Origin: VRUE01 sp963716735
Lineage (GTDB): Bacteria; Actinomycetota; Thermoleophilia; Solirubrobacterales; 70-9
DNA: 64,000 nucleotides
Direction: 5' to 3'
NCBI GenBank assembly: GCA_963716735.1
Contig: OY970321.1
Span: forward strand, 434,001 to 498,000
A model generated the notes under the pieces. That model saw only the letters and a list, made by a program, of their open reading frames with translations, searched no databases and had not been told where the DNA came from. Within the stretch, counting starts at the first letter, position 1; every line of letters begins with the position of its first letter. Position numbers and translations under genes: made by a program. Shown one piece after another: positions 1-6,710 of the stretch.

Positions 1-831
1 TGCGAGGCGGCCGCAAAGGAGCTGGGTCTGGATCCAAGTGCCGTCGCGGTGGCCGAGACCGGCGTGATCGGGGTGCCGCTGCCGATCGACGCCGTGCTTG
101 CCGGAATAGGCGAGGCCGCCGGCTCGCTGTCGGCGAACGGCGCCGGCGCCTTCTCCGACGCGATCCTGACCACCGATCGCTGGTCGAAGAGCTGCACCCT
201 GCAAGCCGGCGGCGTCACTCTCTCCGCCCAGGCGAAGGGGGCCGGGATGATGCAACCGGACTTCGCGACCATGCTCTGCTTCGTGCAGACCGACGCCGTG
301 GTCGAAGACGCCGACGCGGCGCTGCGCGCCGCCGTGGACGCCTCCTTCGAGCGGATCACGGTCGACGGCCAGATGAGCACCAACGACACCGTTTTGCTGC
401 AGGCGACCGGCGAGGCCGGCGTACCCCTCCCCGACGGGCTGCTGGAGGCGGTTCTCCTGCAGCTTGCGATCGAGATCGTCGCCGATGGCGAGGGCGCCGT
501 ACGGGTCGCCCGCGTGCAGGTCGATGGCGCCGCGTCCGCCGCCGAGGCCGAGCGGGTGGCGCGCGCGATCGCCAACTCGCCGCTGGTCAAGACTGCCATG
601 TTCGGCCGCGACCCCAACTGGGGCCGGATCGCACAGGCGGCCGGGATGGCCCTGGCGGGCGAGGACCTCGATGAGATCGGTGCGGACTCGATCGACGCCA
701 GCGAGCTCGGCGAGGACGCCGCCGAGGCCGAGATCGGGCTACGGCTCGATCGCGGCGAGCACAGCGCCCACGTCTGGTTCTCGGACCTGGGCTACGAGTA
801 CGTGCGGATCAACGCCGAGTACACGACCTGA
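1..831 (+). CDS. argJ: Bifunctional glutamate N-acetyltransferase/ornithine acetyltransferase ArgJ, 5'-truncated by window edge
   Basis: ArgJ transfers acetyl between N-acetylornithine and glutamate in the cyclic arginine pathway. The reading frame is open from base 1, so the N-terminal part lies outside the window. The visible 276 residues begin just before the self-cleavage site. The motif ETGVIG holds the nucleophilic Thr at bases 58-60, so this segment is essentially the whole beta chain. The block FGRDPNWGRI near the C-terminus is typical of the family. It is followed 12 nt later by argB. A GTG at 49 could be read as a start, but that would place the start almost on the catalytic Thr and is rejected. 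Confidence 0.95.
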   Translation, partial: CEAAAKELGLDPSAVAVAETGVIGVPLPIDAVLAGIGEAAGSLSANGAGAFSDAILTTDRWSKSCTLQAGGVTLSAQAKGAGMMQPDFATMLCFVQTDAVVEDADAALRAAVDASFERITVDGQMSTNDTVLLQATGEAGVPLPDGLLEAVLLQLAIEIVADGEGAVRVARVQVDGAASAAEAERVARAIANSPLVKTAMFGRDPNWGRIAQAAGMALAGEDLDEIGADSIDASELGEDAAEAEIGLRLDRGEHSAHVWFSDLGYEYVRINAEYTT

Positions 832-843
832 GGAGATGGACGG

Positions 844-1683
844 ATGAGCAGCAACGTCGACACCCTGCTGGAGGCGCTTCCCTACATCAGGGAGTTCCAC
901 GGCCGCACCGTCGTGATCAAGTACGGCGGCTCGGCGATGCGCGACGACGCTCTCCGCGAGGCCTTCGCCACCGACGTCGTCCTGCTCAAGTACGTCGGCC
1001 TCAACCCCGTCATCGTCCACGGTGGCGGCCCCGAGATCACCGAGTACATGGAGCGCCTCGGGCTCGAGGTCCGCTTTCACGAGGGCCTGCGCGTCTCCGA
1101 CGCGGAGACGGTCGAGGTCGCCCGCATGGTCCTGCTTGGCAAGCTCAACTCCGACATCGTTCAGCGGCTCAACCGGCACGGCCAGCCCGCGGTCGGCCTC
1201 TCCGGCCAGGACGGCACGCTGTTCGAGGTCGCCCCCGTCGCCAACGCCGAGCAGGTCGGTTTCGTCGGCTCGATCGAGCGGGTCGACGTCGACGTCCTCA
1301 ACCACATCGCCGAGGACTACATCCCGGTCGTCGCCTCGTCGGCCTCCGACCGCGGCGGTCAGTCCTACAACGTCAACGCCGACGAGGCGGCGGGAAAGAT
1401 CGCCGCCGCCCTCGGTGCTTACAAGGCGATCTTCCTCACCGACGTCGAGGGCTGGCTGGCTGACGCCGCCGACGAGGGCTCGCTGATCTCCCGTGCCACG
1501 GTCGACGAGGTCGAGGAGCGGTTGCCGGCGGTAGGCGGAGGCATGCGCCCGAAGCTGGGCGCCTGCGTAGACGCGATCCGTGGCGGCGCCCAGTCCGCCC
1601 ACATCATCGACGGCCGCCAGCCGCACAGCCTCCTGCTCGAGCTCTTCACCGATGCCGGCATCGGCACCATGGTGACCTCGTGA
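844..1683 (+). CDS. argB: Acetylglutamate kinase
   Basis: This 279-residue kinase phosphorylates N-acetylglutamate, the second step of arginine synthesis. The amino-acid-kinase fold shows YGGSAM near residue 27 (phosphate binding) and HGGGPEI near residue 58 (acetylglutamate loop). The C-terminal VGGGMRPKL segment is also family-typical. The length matches the family. The start ATG has a good ribosome-binding site, AGGAG at 831-835, one of the few clear ones in the window. The stop overlaps the GTG start of argD (GTGA), so the two are translationally coupled. Confidence 0.97.
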   Translation: MSSNVDTLLEALPYIREFHGRTVVIKYGGSAMRDDALREAFATDVVLLKYVGLNPVIVHGGGPEITEYMERLGLEVRFHEGLRVSDAETVEVARMVLLGKLNSDIVQRLNRHGQPAVGLSGQDGTLFEVAPVANAEQVGFVGSIERVDVDVLNHIAEDYIPVVASSASDRGGQSYNVNADEAAGKIAAALGAYKAIFLTDVEGWLADAADEGSLISRATVDEVEERLPAVGGGMRPKLGACVDAIRGGAQSAHIIDGRQPHSLLLELFTDAGIGTMVTS

Positions 1684-2870
1684 CGCTGGAGGAGCTGCAA
1701 ACGCTCGAGCAGCGCTACCTGATGCAGACCTACCGCCGCGCGCCGGTCGAGTTCGTGCGCGGCGAGGGGGCGCTGCTCTGGGACTCCGAGGGCAAGGAGT
1801 ACCTCGACTTCCTCGCCGGGATCTCGGTCTGCTCGATCGGTCACTGCCACCCGGCCGTGGTCGGGGCCGTGTGCGAGCAGGCGGGCAAGCTGATGCACGT
1901 CTCCAACCTCTTCTACACCGAGCCCATGGTGCGCCTCGCCGAACGGCTCTCGAAGTCGAGCCTGGGGGGGAGGGTCTTCCTCTCCAACTCCGGAACCGAG
2001 GCCAACGAGTGCGCGATCAAGGTGGCTCGCAAGCACGCTCACGGGCGTGGAATCGAGAGCCCCGAGATCGTCAGTTTCGAGCGCGACTTCCACGGCCGCA
2101 CCTACGGCGCTCTCTCGGCGACGCCGAAACTGGCCGAGAACCCGGCGCTTGGACCGATGCTGCCGGGGTTCCGCTCGGTCCCCTTCGACGATGCAGGCGC
2201 TCTGCGCGAGGCGGTTGGAGAGAACACCGCCGCTGTGATGATCGAGGCGATCCAGGGGGAGTCGGGGGTCTATCCGCTCAGCGACGAGACCCTGCTCGCC
2301 GCCCGTCAGGCCTGCGACGAAACCGGGGCGTTGCTGATCCTCGATGAGATTCAGACGGGGATGGGGCGGACCGGTTCGCTCTGGGCCTATGAGCAGACGC
2401 CGGTGCGGCCCGACGTGCTGACCAGCGCCAAGGCGCTCGGCGGCGGTCTGCCGATAGGTGCCTGCGTGACGGCCGAGCAGCTCGGCGACGTGCTCGAGGC
2501 CGGCGATCACGGCTCGACCTTCGCCGGCGGGGCCGTGGTCTCGGCGGCGGCGTTGGCGGTGCTCGAGGTGGTCGACGAGCCGGCGCTGCTGCGCGGCGTG
2601 CGTGAGCTTGGCGCCGAGCTGCGGCAGGGCCTTCTGGCAATCGACGGCGTGACGGAGGTGCGCGGCCGCGGCCTGATGCTTGGCGCGGGGCTGGCCGATG
2701 GAATCGACGCCGCGGCGGTGGGGGCGGAGCTGCTCGAGCGAGGCCTGATCGTCAACGTCCCTGAGCCAGGCACGCTGCGCCTGTTGCCCCCACTGACGGT
2801 CGATTCGGCCCAGATCGAGCACGCCGTTGCGCTGATCGGCGATTCGCTCCTAAGCTACGCGGCAGGATGA
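1680..2870 (+). CDS. argD: Acetylornithine aminotransferase
   Basis: This 396-residue class-III PLP aminotransferase converts N-acetylglutamate semialdehyde to N-acetylornithine. Visible features are FLSNSGTEANECAIK near residue 98, the DEIQTGMGRTG cofactor segment, and the PLP lysine in SAKALGGGLPIGA. Length and order fit ArgD; succinylornithine or GABA aminotransferase is less likely because it follows argB directly. GTG start overlaps the argB stop by 4 nt, and its own stop overlaps the next ATG by 4 nt. Confidence 0.95.
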   Translation: MTLEELQTLEQRYLMQTYRRAPVEFVRGEGALLWDSEGKEYLDFLAGISVCSIGHCHPAVVGAVCEQAGKLMHVSNLFYTEPMVRLAERLSKSSLGGRVFLSNSGTEANECAIKVARKHAHGRGIESPEIVSFERDFHGRTYGALSATPKLAENPALGPMLPGFRSVPFDDAGALREAVGENTAAVMIEAIQGESGVYPLSDETLLAARQACDETGALLILDEIQTGMGRTGSLWAYEQTPVRPDVLTSAKALGGGLPIGACVTAEQLGDVLEAGDHGSTFAGGAVVSAAALAVLEVVDEPALLRGVRELGAELRQGLLAIDGVTEVRGRGLMLGAGLADGIDAAAVGAELLERGLIVNVPEPGTLRLLPPLTVDSAQIEHAVALIGDSLLSYAAG

Positions 2871-3322
2871 GCGCCGAAAAGTTCCCGCCAAAGCAGCAAC
2901 CGCCCGCCTCGGCTGCCGATGCCGCGCAGCGACTGGCGACGATCGTCAACGCCGCCGAGCAGGCTGCGGAGAGCGTTATCGACGGCGCTGAGCGACAGGC
3001 TCAGCAACATCTGGAGGAGGCCCGCGAGCGCGCCGATCGGATCGTCGCCGAGCGCCTGCGCGAGCTCGCCGACGAGCTCGATCCACCCACCTCCGACGAG
3101 CGCCGCACGGGCCACCTGAAGTCGGTTGAGAGCGCGGCGGATGACGACGAGGTCGAGCCGATCGCTCCGCGCCGCTCGGGCTCGGCCGGCGCGCGACTGC
3201 TGGCTACCCAGATGGCGGTCTCCGGCGCCGAGCGCAAGGAGATCGAAGCACGGCTGCGGAGCGGCTTCGAGATCGAGGACACCAGCGAGATTCTCGACGC
3301 GATTCTCGGACCGGAGGAATAG
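2867..3322 (+). CDS. Hypothetical coiled-coil protein inside the arg operon
   Basis: I do not recognise this 151-residue protein. Residues about 15-75 are Ala/Glu/Arg-rich with hydrophobic spacing consistent with a helical coiled coil. An acidic linker follows, then a C-terminal amphipathic segment (MAVSGAERKEIEARLRSGF region). No signal peptide or membrane span is visible. Its ATG overlaps the argD stop (ATGA), so it is co-translated with the arginine genes. Composition recalls DivIVA-type scaffolds, but no DivIVA N-terminal motif is present, so no function is assigned. Confidence 0.75.
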   Translation: MSAEKFPPKQQPPASAADAAQRLATIVNAAEQAAESVIDGAERQAQQHLEEARERADRIVAERLRELADELDPPTSDERRTGHLKSVESAADDDEVEPIAPRRSGSAGARLLATQMAVSGAERKEIEARLRSGFEIEDTSEILDAILGPEE

Positions 3323-3328
3323 ATCGAA

Positions 3329-3673
3329 ATGCACGACGACCCGACCCGGATCATGGGCCAGCCGGACGATCCCGGCCACCGGCCGCGGGGCAACGTGCGC
3401 CTGCTTGTCGCCGGCTTGATTGCGGTGATCGTCGGCCTCGTCGTGGCGATCGTCGTGATTGCCTCCGACAACGGAAGCGACAGCGGCTCGACCTCCGTGA
3501 TCACCACTCTGTCGACGACGTCCGAGACGACGGCGCCGACGACCGAGACGACCACCGGCTCGACCACCGAACCGACGACGACCGAAACCACCGAAACGAC
3601 CACCACCACCGCGCCGCCGACGACCACTCCCGAAGAGGAAGAAACCGGCAGCGGCGGGATCCCCGCCGAATGA
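3329..3673 (+). CDS. Single-pass membrane protein with Thr-rich exterior tail
   Basis: A 114-residue protein of unknown function. A short polar N-terminus precedes one hydrophobic helix at residues about 28-47. The remaining 65 residues are almost only Thr, Glu, Ser and Pro, like a stalk that could be O-glycosylated outside the cell. GGAGG at 3313-3317 lies 11 nt before the ATG. The stop overlaps the argG ATG (ATGA), so it is in the arg operon. The Thr tract comes from repeated ACC/ACG codons and may be length-variable. Confidence 0.75.
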   Translation: MHDDPTRIMGQPDDPGHRPRGNVRLLVAGLIAVIVGLVVAIVVIASDNGSDSGSTSVITTLSTTSETTAPTTETTTGSTTEPTTTETTETTTTTAPPTTTPEEEETGSGGIPAE

Positions 3674-4947
3674 CCGATTTACCACCCGAGGCGGTCCGCA
3701 CCGCGGGCTACGAGGCCGACCCCGCGGAGGTCAAGCGAGTGCTGCTGCTCTACTCCGGCGGCCTCGACACCAGCGTGATGCTGAAGTGGATCCAGGACCG
3801 CTACGGGGCCGAGGTCGTCTGCCTCACGGTCAACCTCGGCCAGCCGGGCGAGGACTACGCGGTGATCGAGGACAAGGCGAAGCGACTGGGCGCGCTCGAG
3901 TGCCATGTGGTCGACGCCCGCGAGCGTTTCGCCCGCGACTTCGTCGCCCCGGCGATCAAGGCGAATGCGCTCTACGGTGGCGGCTACCCGCTCTTCACCG
4001 CCCTGGGTAGACCGTTGATCGCCGAGCTGGCGGTCGAGTACGCGCGCCGCAGCGGCTGCGACACGATCGCCCACGGCTGCACGGGCAAGGGCAACGACCA
4101 GGTGCGGATCGAGGCGACCGTCGCCACTCTTGCCCCGGAGCTGAAAACGATCGCGCCGGTGCGCTCCTGGCAGATGGGTCGTGAGGAGGAGATCGCTTAC
4201 GCTCGCGAGCACGGCATCCCGGTCAAGGGCGGCACCGAGGCAGCCCCGTACTCGATCGACGACAACCTCTGGGGCCGCTCCTCGGAGGGTCGCTGGATCG
4301 AGGACCTCGGCCACGCGCCCGAGGACGACGTCTTCCAGCTGGTCACCCGGCCCGAGCTGGCGCCCGATGAGGCCGAGACGGTGACGGTCGAGTTCGAGGC
4401 CGGCGTCCCGGTCGGACTGAACGGTGAGCGACTCGGCCTGGTCGAGCTGCTCGAACGCGCCGCCGAGATCGGCTGCCGCAACGGGGTCGGGATCGTCGAC
4501 CACATCGAGGACCGCATCGTCGGACTCAAGGTGCGCGACATCTACGAGGTGCCGGCGGCGGCGATCCTGCTGCCCGCTCACCAGGAGCTGGAGAAGTTGG
4601 TCGGCACGATCCACCAGAACCAGTTCAAGCCCGGGTTGGATCAGAAGTGGGGCTACCTGGTCTACGCCGGACTCTGGTGGGAGCCGCTGCGCACCGACCT
4701 CGACGCCTACATGGACGCGGTCAACGCACAGGTCAGCGGCACGATCGGCCTCAAGCTCTACAAAGGAGGGGTGCGAGTCGTCACCCGCTCCTCGCCGAAC
4801 GCGGTCTACGACGCCGACCTGGCCTCCTTCGCCGAGTCGGGCGGGCTCTTCTCGCAGACCGCCTCGCCGGGATTCATCGAGCTCTGGTCGCTGCAGTCGC
4901 GGATGGCGTACCGGATCAGGCAGCGCGCTGTGGGTGAGAAGGGCTGA
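3670..4947 (+). CDS. argG: Argininosuccinate synthase
   Basis: This 425-residue enzyme joins citrulline and aspartate using ATP. The N-type ATP pyrophosphatase loop LYSGGLDTS lies at residues about 27-35, and the segment HGCTGKGNDQVR, which binds aspartate and citrulline, near residue 138. It is slightly longer than the usual ~400 residues because of an N-terminal leader of about 20 residues before the first strand. The ATG overlaps the preceding stop by 4 nt. argF and argH are not adjacent here. Confidence 0.97.
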   Translation: MTDLPPEAVRTAGYEADPAEVKRVLLLYSGGLDTSVMLKWIQDRYGAEVVCLTVNLGQPGEDYAVIEDKAKRLGALECHVVDARERFARDFVAPAIKANALYGGGYPLFTALGRPLIAELAVEYARRSGCDTIAHGCTGKGNDQVRIEATVATLAPELKTIAPVRSWQMGREEEIAYAREHGIPVKGGTEAAPYSIDDNLWGRSSEGRWIEDLGHAPEDDVFQLVTRPELAPDEAETVTVEFEAGVPVGLNGERLGLVELLERAAEIGCRNGVGIVDHIEDRIVGLKVRDIYEVPAAAILLPAHQELEKLVGTIHQNQFKPGLDQKWGYLVYAGLWWEPLRTDLDAYMDAVNAQVSGTIGLKLYKGGVRVVTRSSPNAVYDADLASFAESGGLFSQTASPGFIELWSLQSRMAYRIRQRAVGEKG

Positions 4948-5099
4948 TGTACGACAAGGTCGGAAAAGCGGCCCTGCGATTCGCGGTCGCCTACCTGCGT
5001 CGCCGCTACCGGCGCGAGATCCGCATCGGTGCCGGCGTCGGCATCGCCGCGATCGGCATCGCGATCTACATCGCCAACCGGGACGTCCCCGAGGGCTAG
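4947..5099 (+). CDS. Small single-pass membrane protein, 50 aa
   Basis: A short reading frame beginning with ATG that shares one base with the argG stop (TGATG), a coupling arrangement used throughout this window. It encodes an Arg-rich N-terminal half (about residues 10-28) followed by an Ile/Gly/Ala hydrophobic helix at residues 29-43 and a short charged tail. A basic amphipathic segment plus one membrane span suggests a small inner-membrane protein. Function is unknown. Support comes from the start/stop overlap and coherent hydropathy only. Confidence 0.6.
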   Translation: MYDKVGKAALRFAVAYLRRRYRREIRIGAGVGIAAIGIAIYIANRDVPEG

Positions 5100-5109
5100 A
5101 GGTGCTCGC

Positions 5110-6093
5110 ATGCGCTGGAAGCCCGCAGTCGTTCTCCTTGCCGTAGCTCTGCTTGCGGTCGCCTCGGCACACGCCGCCGATCTCGGGTCGCTGCGCGACA
5201 AGGTGGGCGGCGCCCGCGAAGAAGCGGCGTCGCTGGGGGCTCAGATCCGCGACACGCAGGAACGCCTTGCCGCGACGGAAGCCGAAGCCGCCCAGGCTGC
5301 CGCGCACGAGCGGCGCCTCACCGACCTGCTCGCCCACGGCCGCGAACGGGCAGCGCGGCTCGCCGCCAAGGTCGAGCGCTCCGAACGGCACCTCGAGGCG
5401 GAGCGGGAGCGGCTGCGCCGCGCCAGGAAGGCGCTGGCCGAACGGCTCGTCGCGATCTACATGAGCGGCACGCCCAGCACCGCCAGCATCGTGCTCGGCT
5501 CAGGCGACATCAACGAACTTGAGGTCCGCACCGAATACCTGCGGCGGATCGAGGAATCGGACACCGAGCTTGCGGCGCGGGTCGAGGAAGTCCGCGACCA
5601 GGTGCGTCACGAGCTGGATCTGGTCGCGGAGTTGAAGGCGAAAGTCGACGCCTACAACGAGGAACTGGCCGCCGCGCGGTCGGAAATCGCCACGGTGCGC
5701 AGCCAGGCGGAGGACGCCGCCGACCGCCTCGATGCGCTCGCCGCCGAACGCTCGTCCTCGCTGGCGGAGCTCAAAACCCGCATCGGCGAGTGGGTGAGCG
5801 AAATCGAAGCGGCTGAAGCCGCGAGTCGTGAAGCGGCTGAAGAAACGGTCGGTCGCTGGCTCGGCGGTCCCTACTCGATTCCCACCTACATCGTGATGTG
5901 CGAGTCCGGCGGCAACTACGCCGCCGTCAACCCGAGCAGCGGCGCCGGCGGCGCCTACCAGATCCTGCCGTCCACCTGGGACCTCTACGGTGGCAGCGGC
6001 GCTCCCCAGGACGCGCCGAAGGCCGAACAGGACCGCATCGCCGCCGAAATCTGGGCCGACTCGGGCGGCAGCGCCTGGGTCTGCGCCGGCTGA
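5110..6093 (+). CDS. Secreted coiled-coil peptidoglycan hydrolase with C-terminal Rpf/transglycosylase-like domain
   Basis: A 327-residue exported protein. The ATG at 5110 is chosen because a clean signal peptide follows (MRWK, then about 17 hydrophobic residues ending in AHA). Residues about 25-245 form a PcsB-type coiled coil, with the IYMSGTPSTASIVLGSGD segment near residue 120 where such proteins fold back. The C-terminal ~75 residues match the resuscitation-promoting-factor fold: VMCESGGNYAAVN carries the expected catalytic Glu, then GGAYQILPSTWDLYGG and a final WVC. Proposed role: cell-wall turnover. No NlpC/P60 or M23 domain is present. Confidence 0.8.
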   Translation: MRWKPAVVLLAVALLAVASAHAADLGSLRDKVGGAREEAASLGAQIRDTQERLAATEAEAAQAAAHERRLTDLLAHGRERAARLAAKVERSERHLEAERERLRRARKALAERLVAIYMSGTPSTASIVLGSGDINELEVRTEYLRRIEESDTELAARVEEVRDQVRHELDLVAELKAKVDAYNEELAAARSEIATVRSQAEDAADRLDALAAERSSSLAELKTRIGEWVSEIEAAEAASREAAEETVGRWLGGPYSIPTYIVMCESGGNYAAVNPSSGAGGAYQILPSTWDLYGGSGAPQDAPKAEQDRIAAEIWADSGGSAWVCAG

Positions 6094-6099
6094 TCGCAC

Positions 6100-6129
6100 G
6101 TTTCGCGCGGTACCGGTGCGAAACATTTT
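6100..6129 (+). terminator. Hairpin after the Rpf-like gene
   Basis: GTTTCGC at 6100-6106 pairs with GCGAAAC at 6118-6124 around a loop that itself contains the palindrome CGGTACCG. ATTTTGCTTT follows. It is a plausible weak intrinsic terminator 7 nt past the stop codon. Confidence 0.45.
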
Positions 6130-6211
6130 GCTTTCAGCGCAACACACGTGCGCGCCGACCGCCTAGCGTGGCATCATGCAGACAGTAGACCTCGCCAGGA
6201 CAGGAGACCAC

Positions 6212-6670
6212 ATGGCCGATCTAGACCACAAGATCGATGAACTCCGAGCAGAGATGCGGGAGGGATTCAAAGAAGTACGGGCCGAATTCAAGAACGTCAG
6301 ATCCGAAATCAAAGACATCAAGTCGGAAGTCAACGGCGTCCGGTCCGAGGTCAAAGACGTCAGATCGGAGATCAACGGCGTCCGGTCCGAGGTCAAAGAC
6401 GTCAGATCGGAGATCAACGGGGTTCGGTCCGAGGTCAACGGGGTCAGGTCTGAGGTCAAGGACGTGCGAGACGAAGTGCAGGTGGGATTCAAGGATTTGC
6501 GAGCGGATCTGAGGGATGTCCGCACCGAAGCCCATGACGAGGTGGTCGAACTCCGGTCGGAGATCAACACTCGCTTCATCGGCCTGGAGCGCTCGATGAC
6601 CGCCCTATGGGTCTCGCTGACCGGGGGCATGGCCGCGTTCGCCGCGGCGCTAGTCGCGACCAATCTCTGA
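6212..6670 (+). CDS. Heptad-repeat coiled-coil protein with C-terminal membrane helix
   Basis: A 152-residue protein of unknown function. I chose ATG 6212 because AGGAG at 6202-6206 precedes it; an in-frame ATG at 6176 lacks such a site. Residues about 28-90 are near-perfect heptads alternating VRSEVKD and VRSEING, with V/I at the a and d positions, so a long parallel coiled coil is expected. Residues about 125-150 form one membrane span at the extreme C-terminus, making it tail-anchored. The repeats are also near-identical at DNA level. It is flanked by a hydrolase gene and ftsK. Confidence 0.75.
   Translation: MADLDHKIDELRAEMREGFKEVRAEFKNVRSEIKDIKSEVNGVRSEVKDVRSEINGVRSEVKDVRSEINGVRSEVNGVRSEVKDVRDEVQVGFKDLRADLRDVRTEAHDEVVELRSEINTRFIGLERSMTALWVSLTGGMAAFAAALVATNL
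6338..6421 (+). repeat. Tandem 42-bp duplication inside a coiled-coil gene
   Basis: Two consecutive 42-bp units (6338-6379 and 6380-6421) match at every position I compared except the last. Each unit encodes two heptads. Shorter 21-bp cousins extend on both sides (about 6296-6484). The unit length preserves the reading frame and the coiled-coil register. Confidence 0.85.
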
Positions 6671-6710
6671 TCCGAGCAGGGGAGGCGCGACGGCCGTCGA
6701 AGCGGATGCC

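Noticed and set aside
3679..5391. Long open frame on the minus strand opposite argG
   Set aside because: Antisense shadow of a GC-rich gene with conserved sense protein; its translation is Arg/Asp/Val-rich with no family features. Similar long antisense frames opposite cinA, recA, miaB, hflX and nadE were rejected for the same reason.
6176..6211. Upstream ATG for the heptad-repeat gene
   Set aside because: No ribosome-binding site, while AGGAG sits correctly before ATG 6212.
6296..6484. Possible CRISPR-like or minisatellite array
   Set aside because: Units are contiguous without unique spacers, keep the reading frame and encode heptads; it is a coding repeat.
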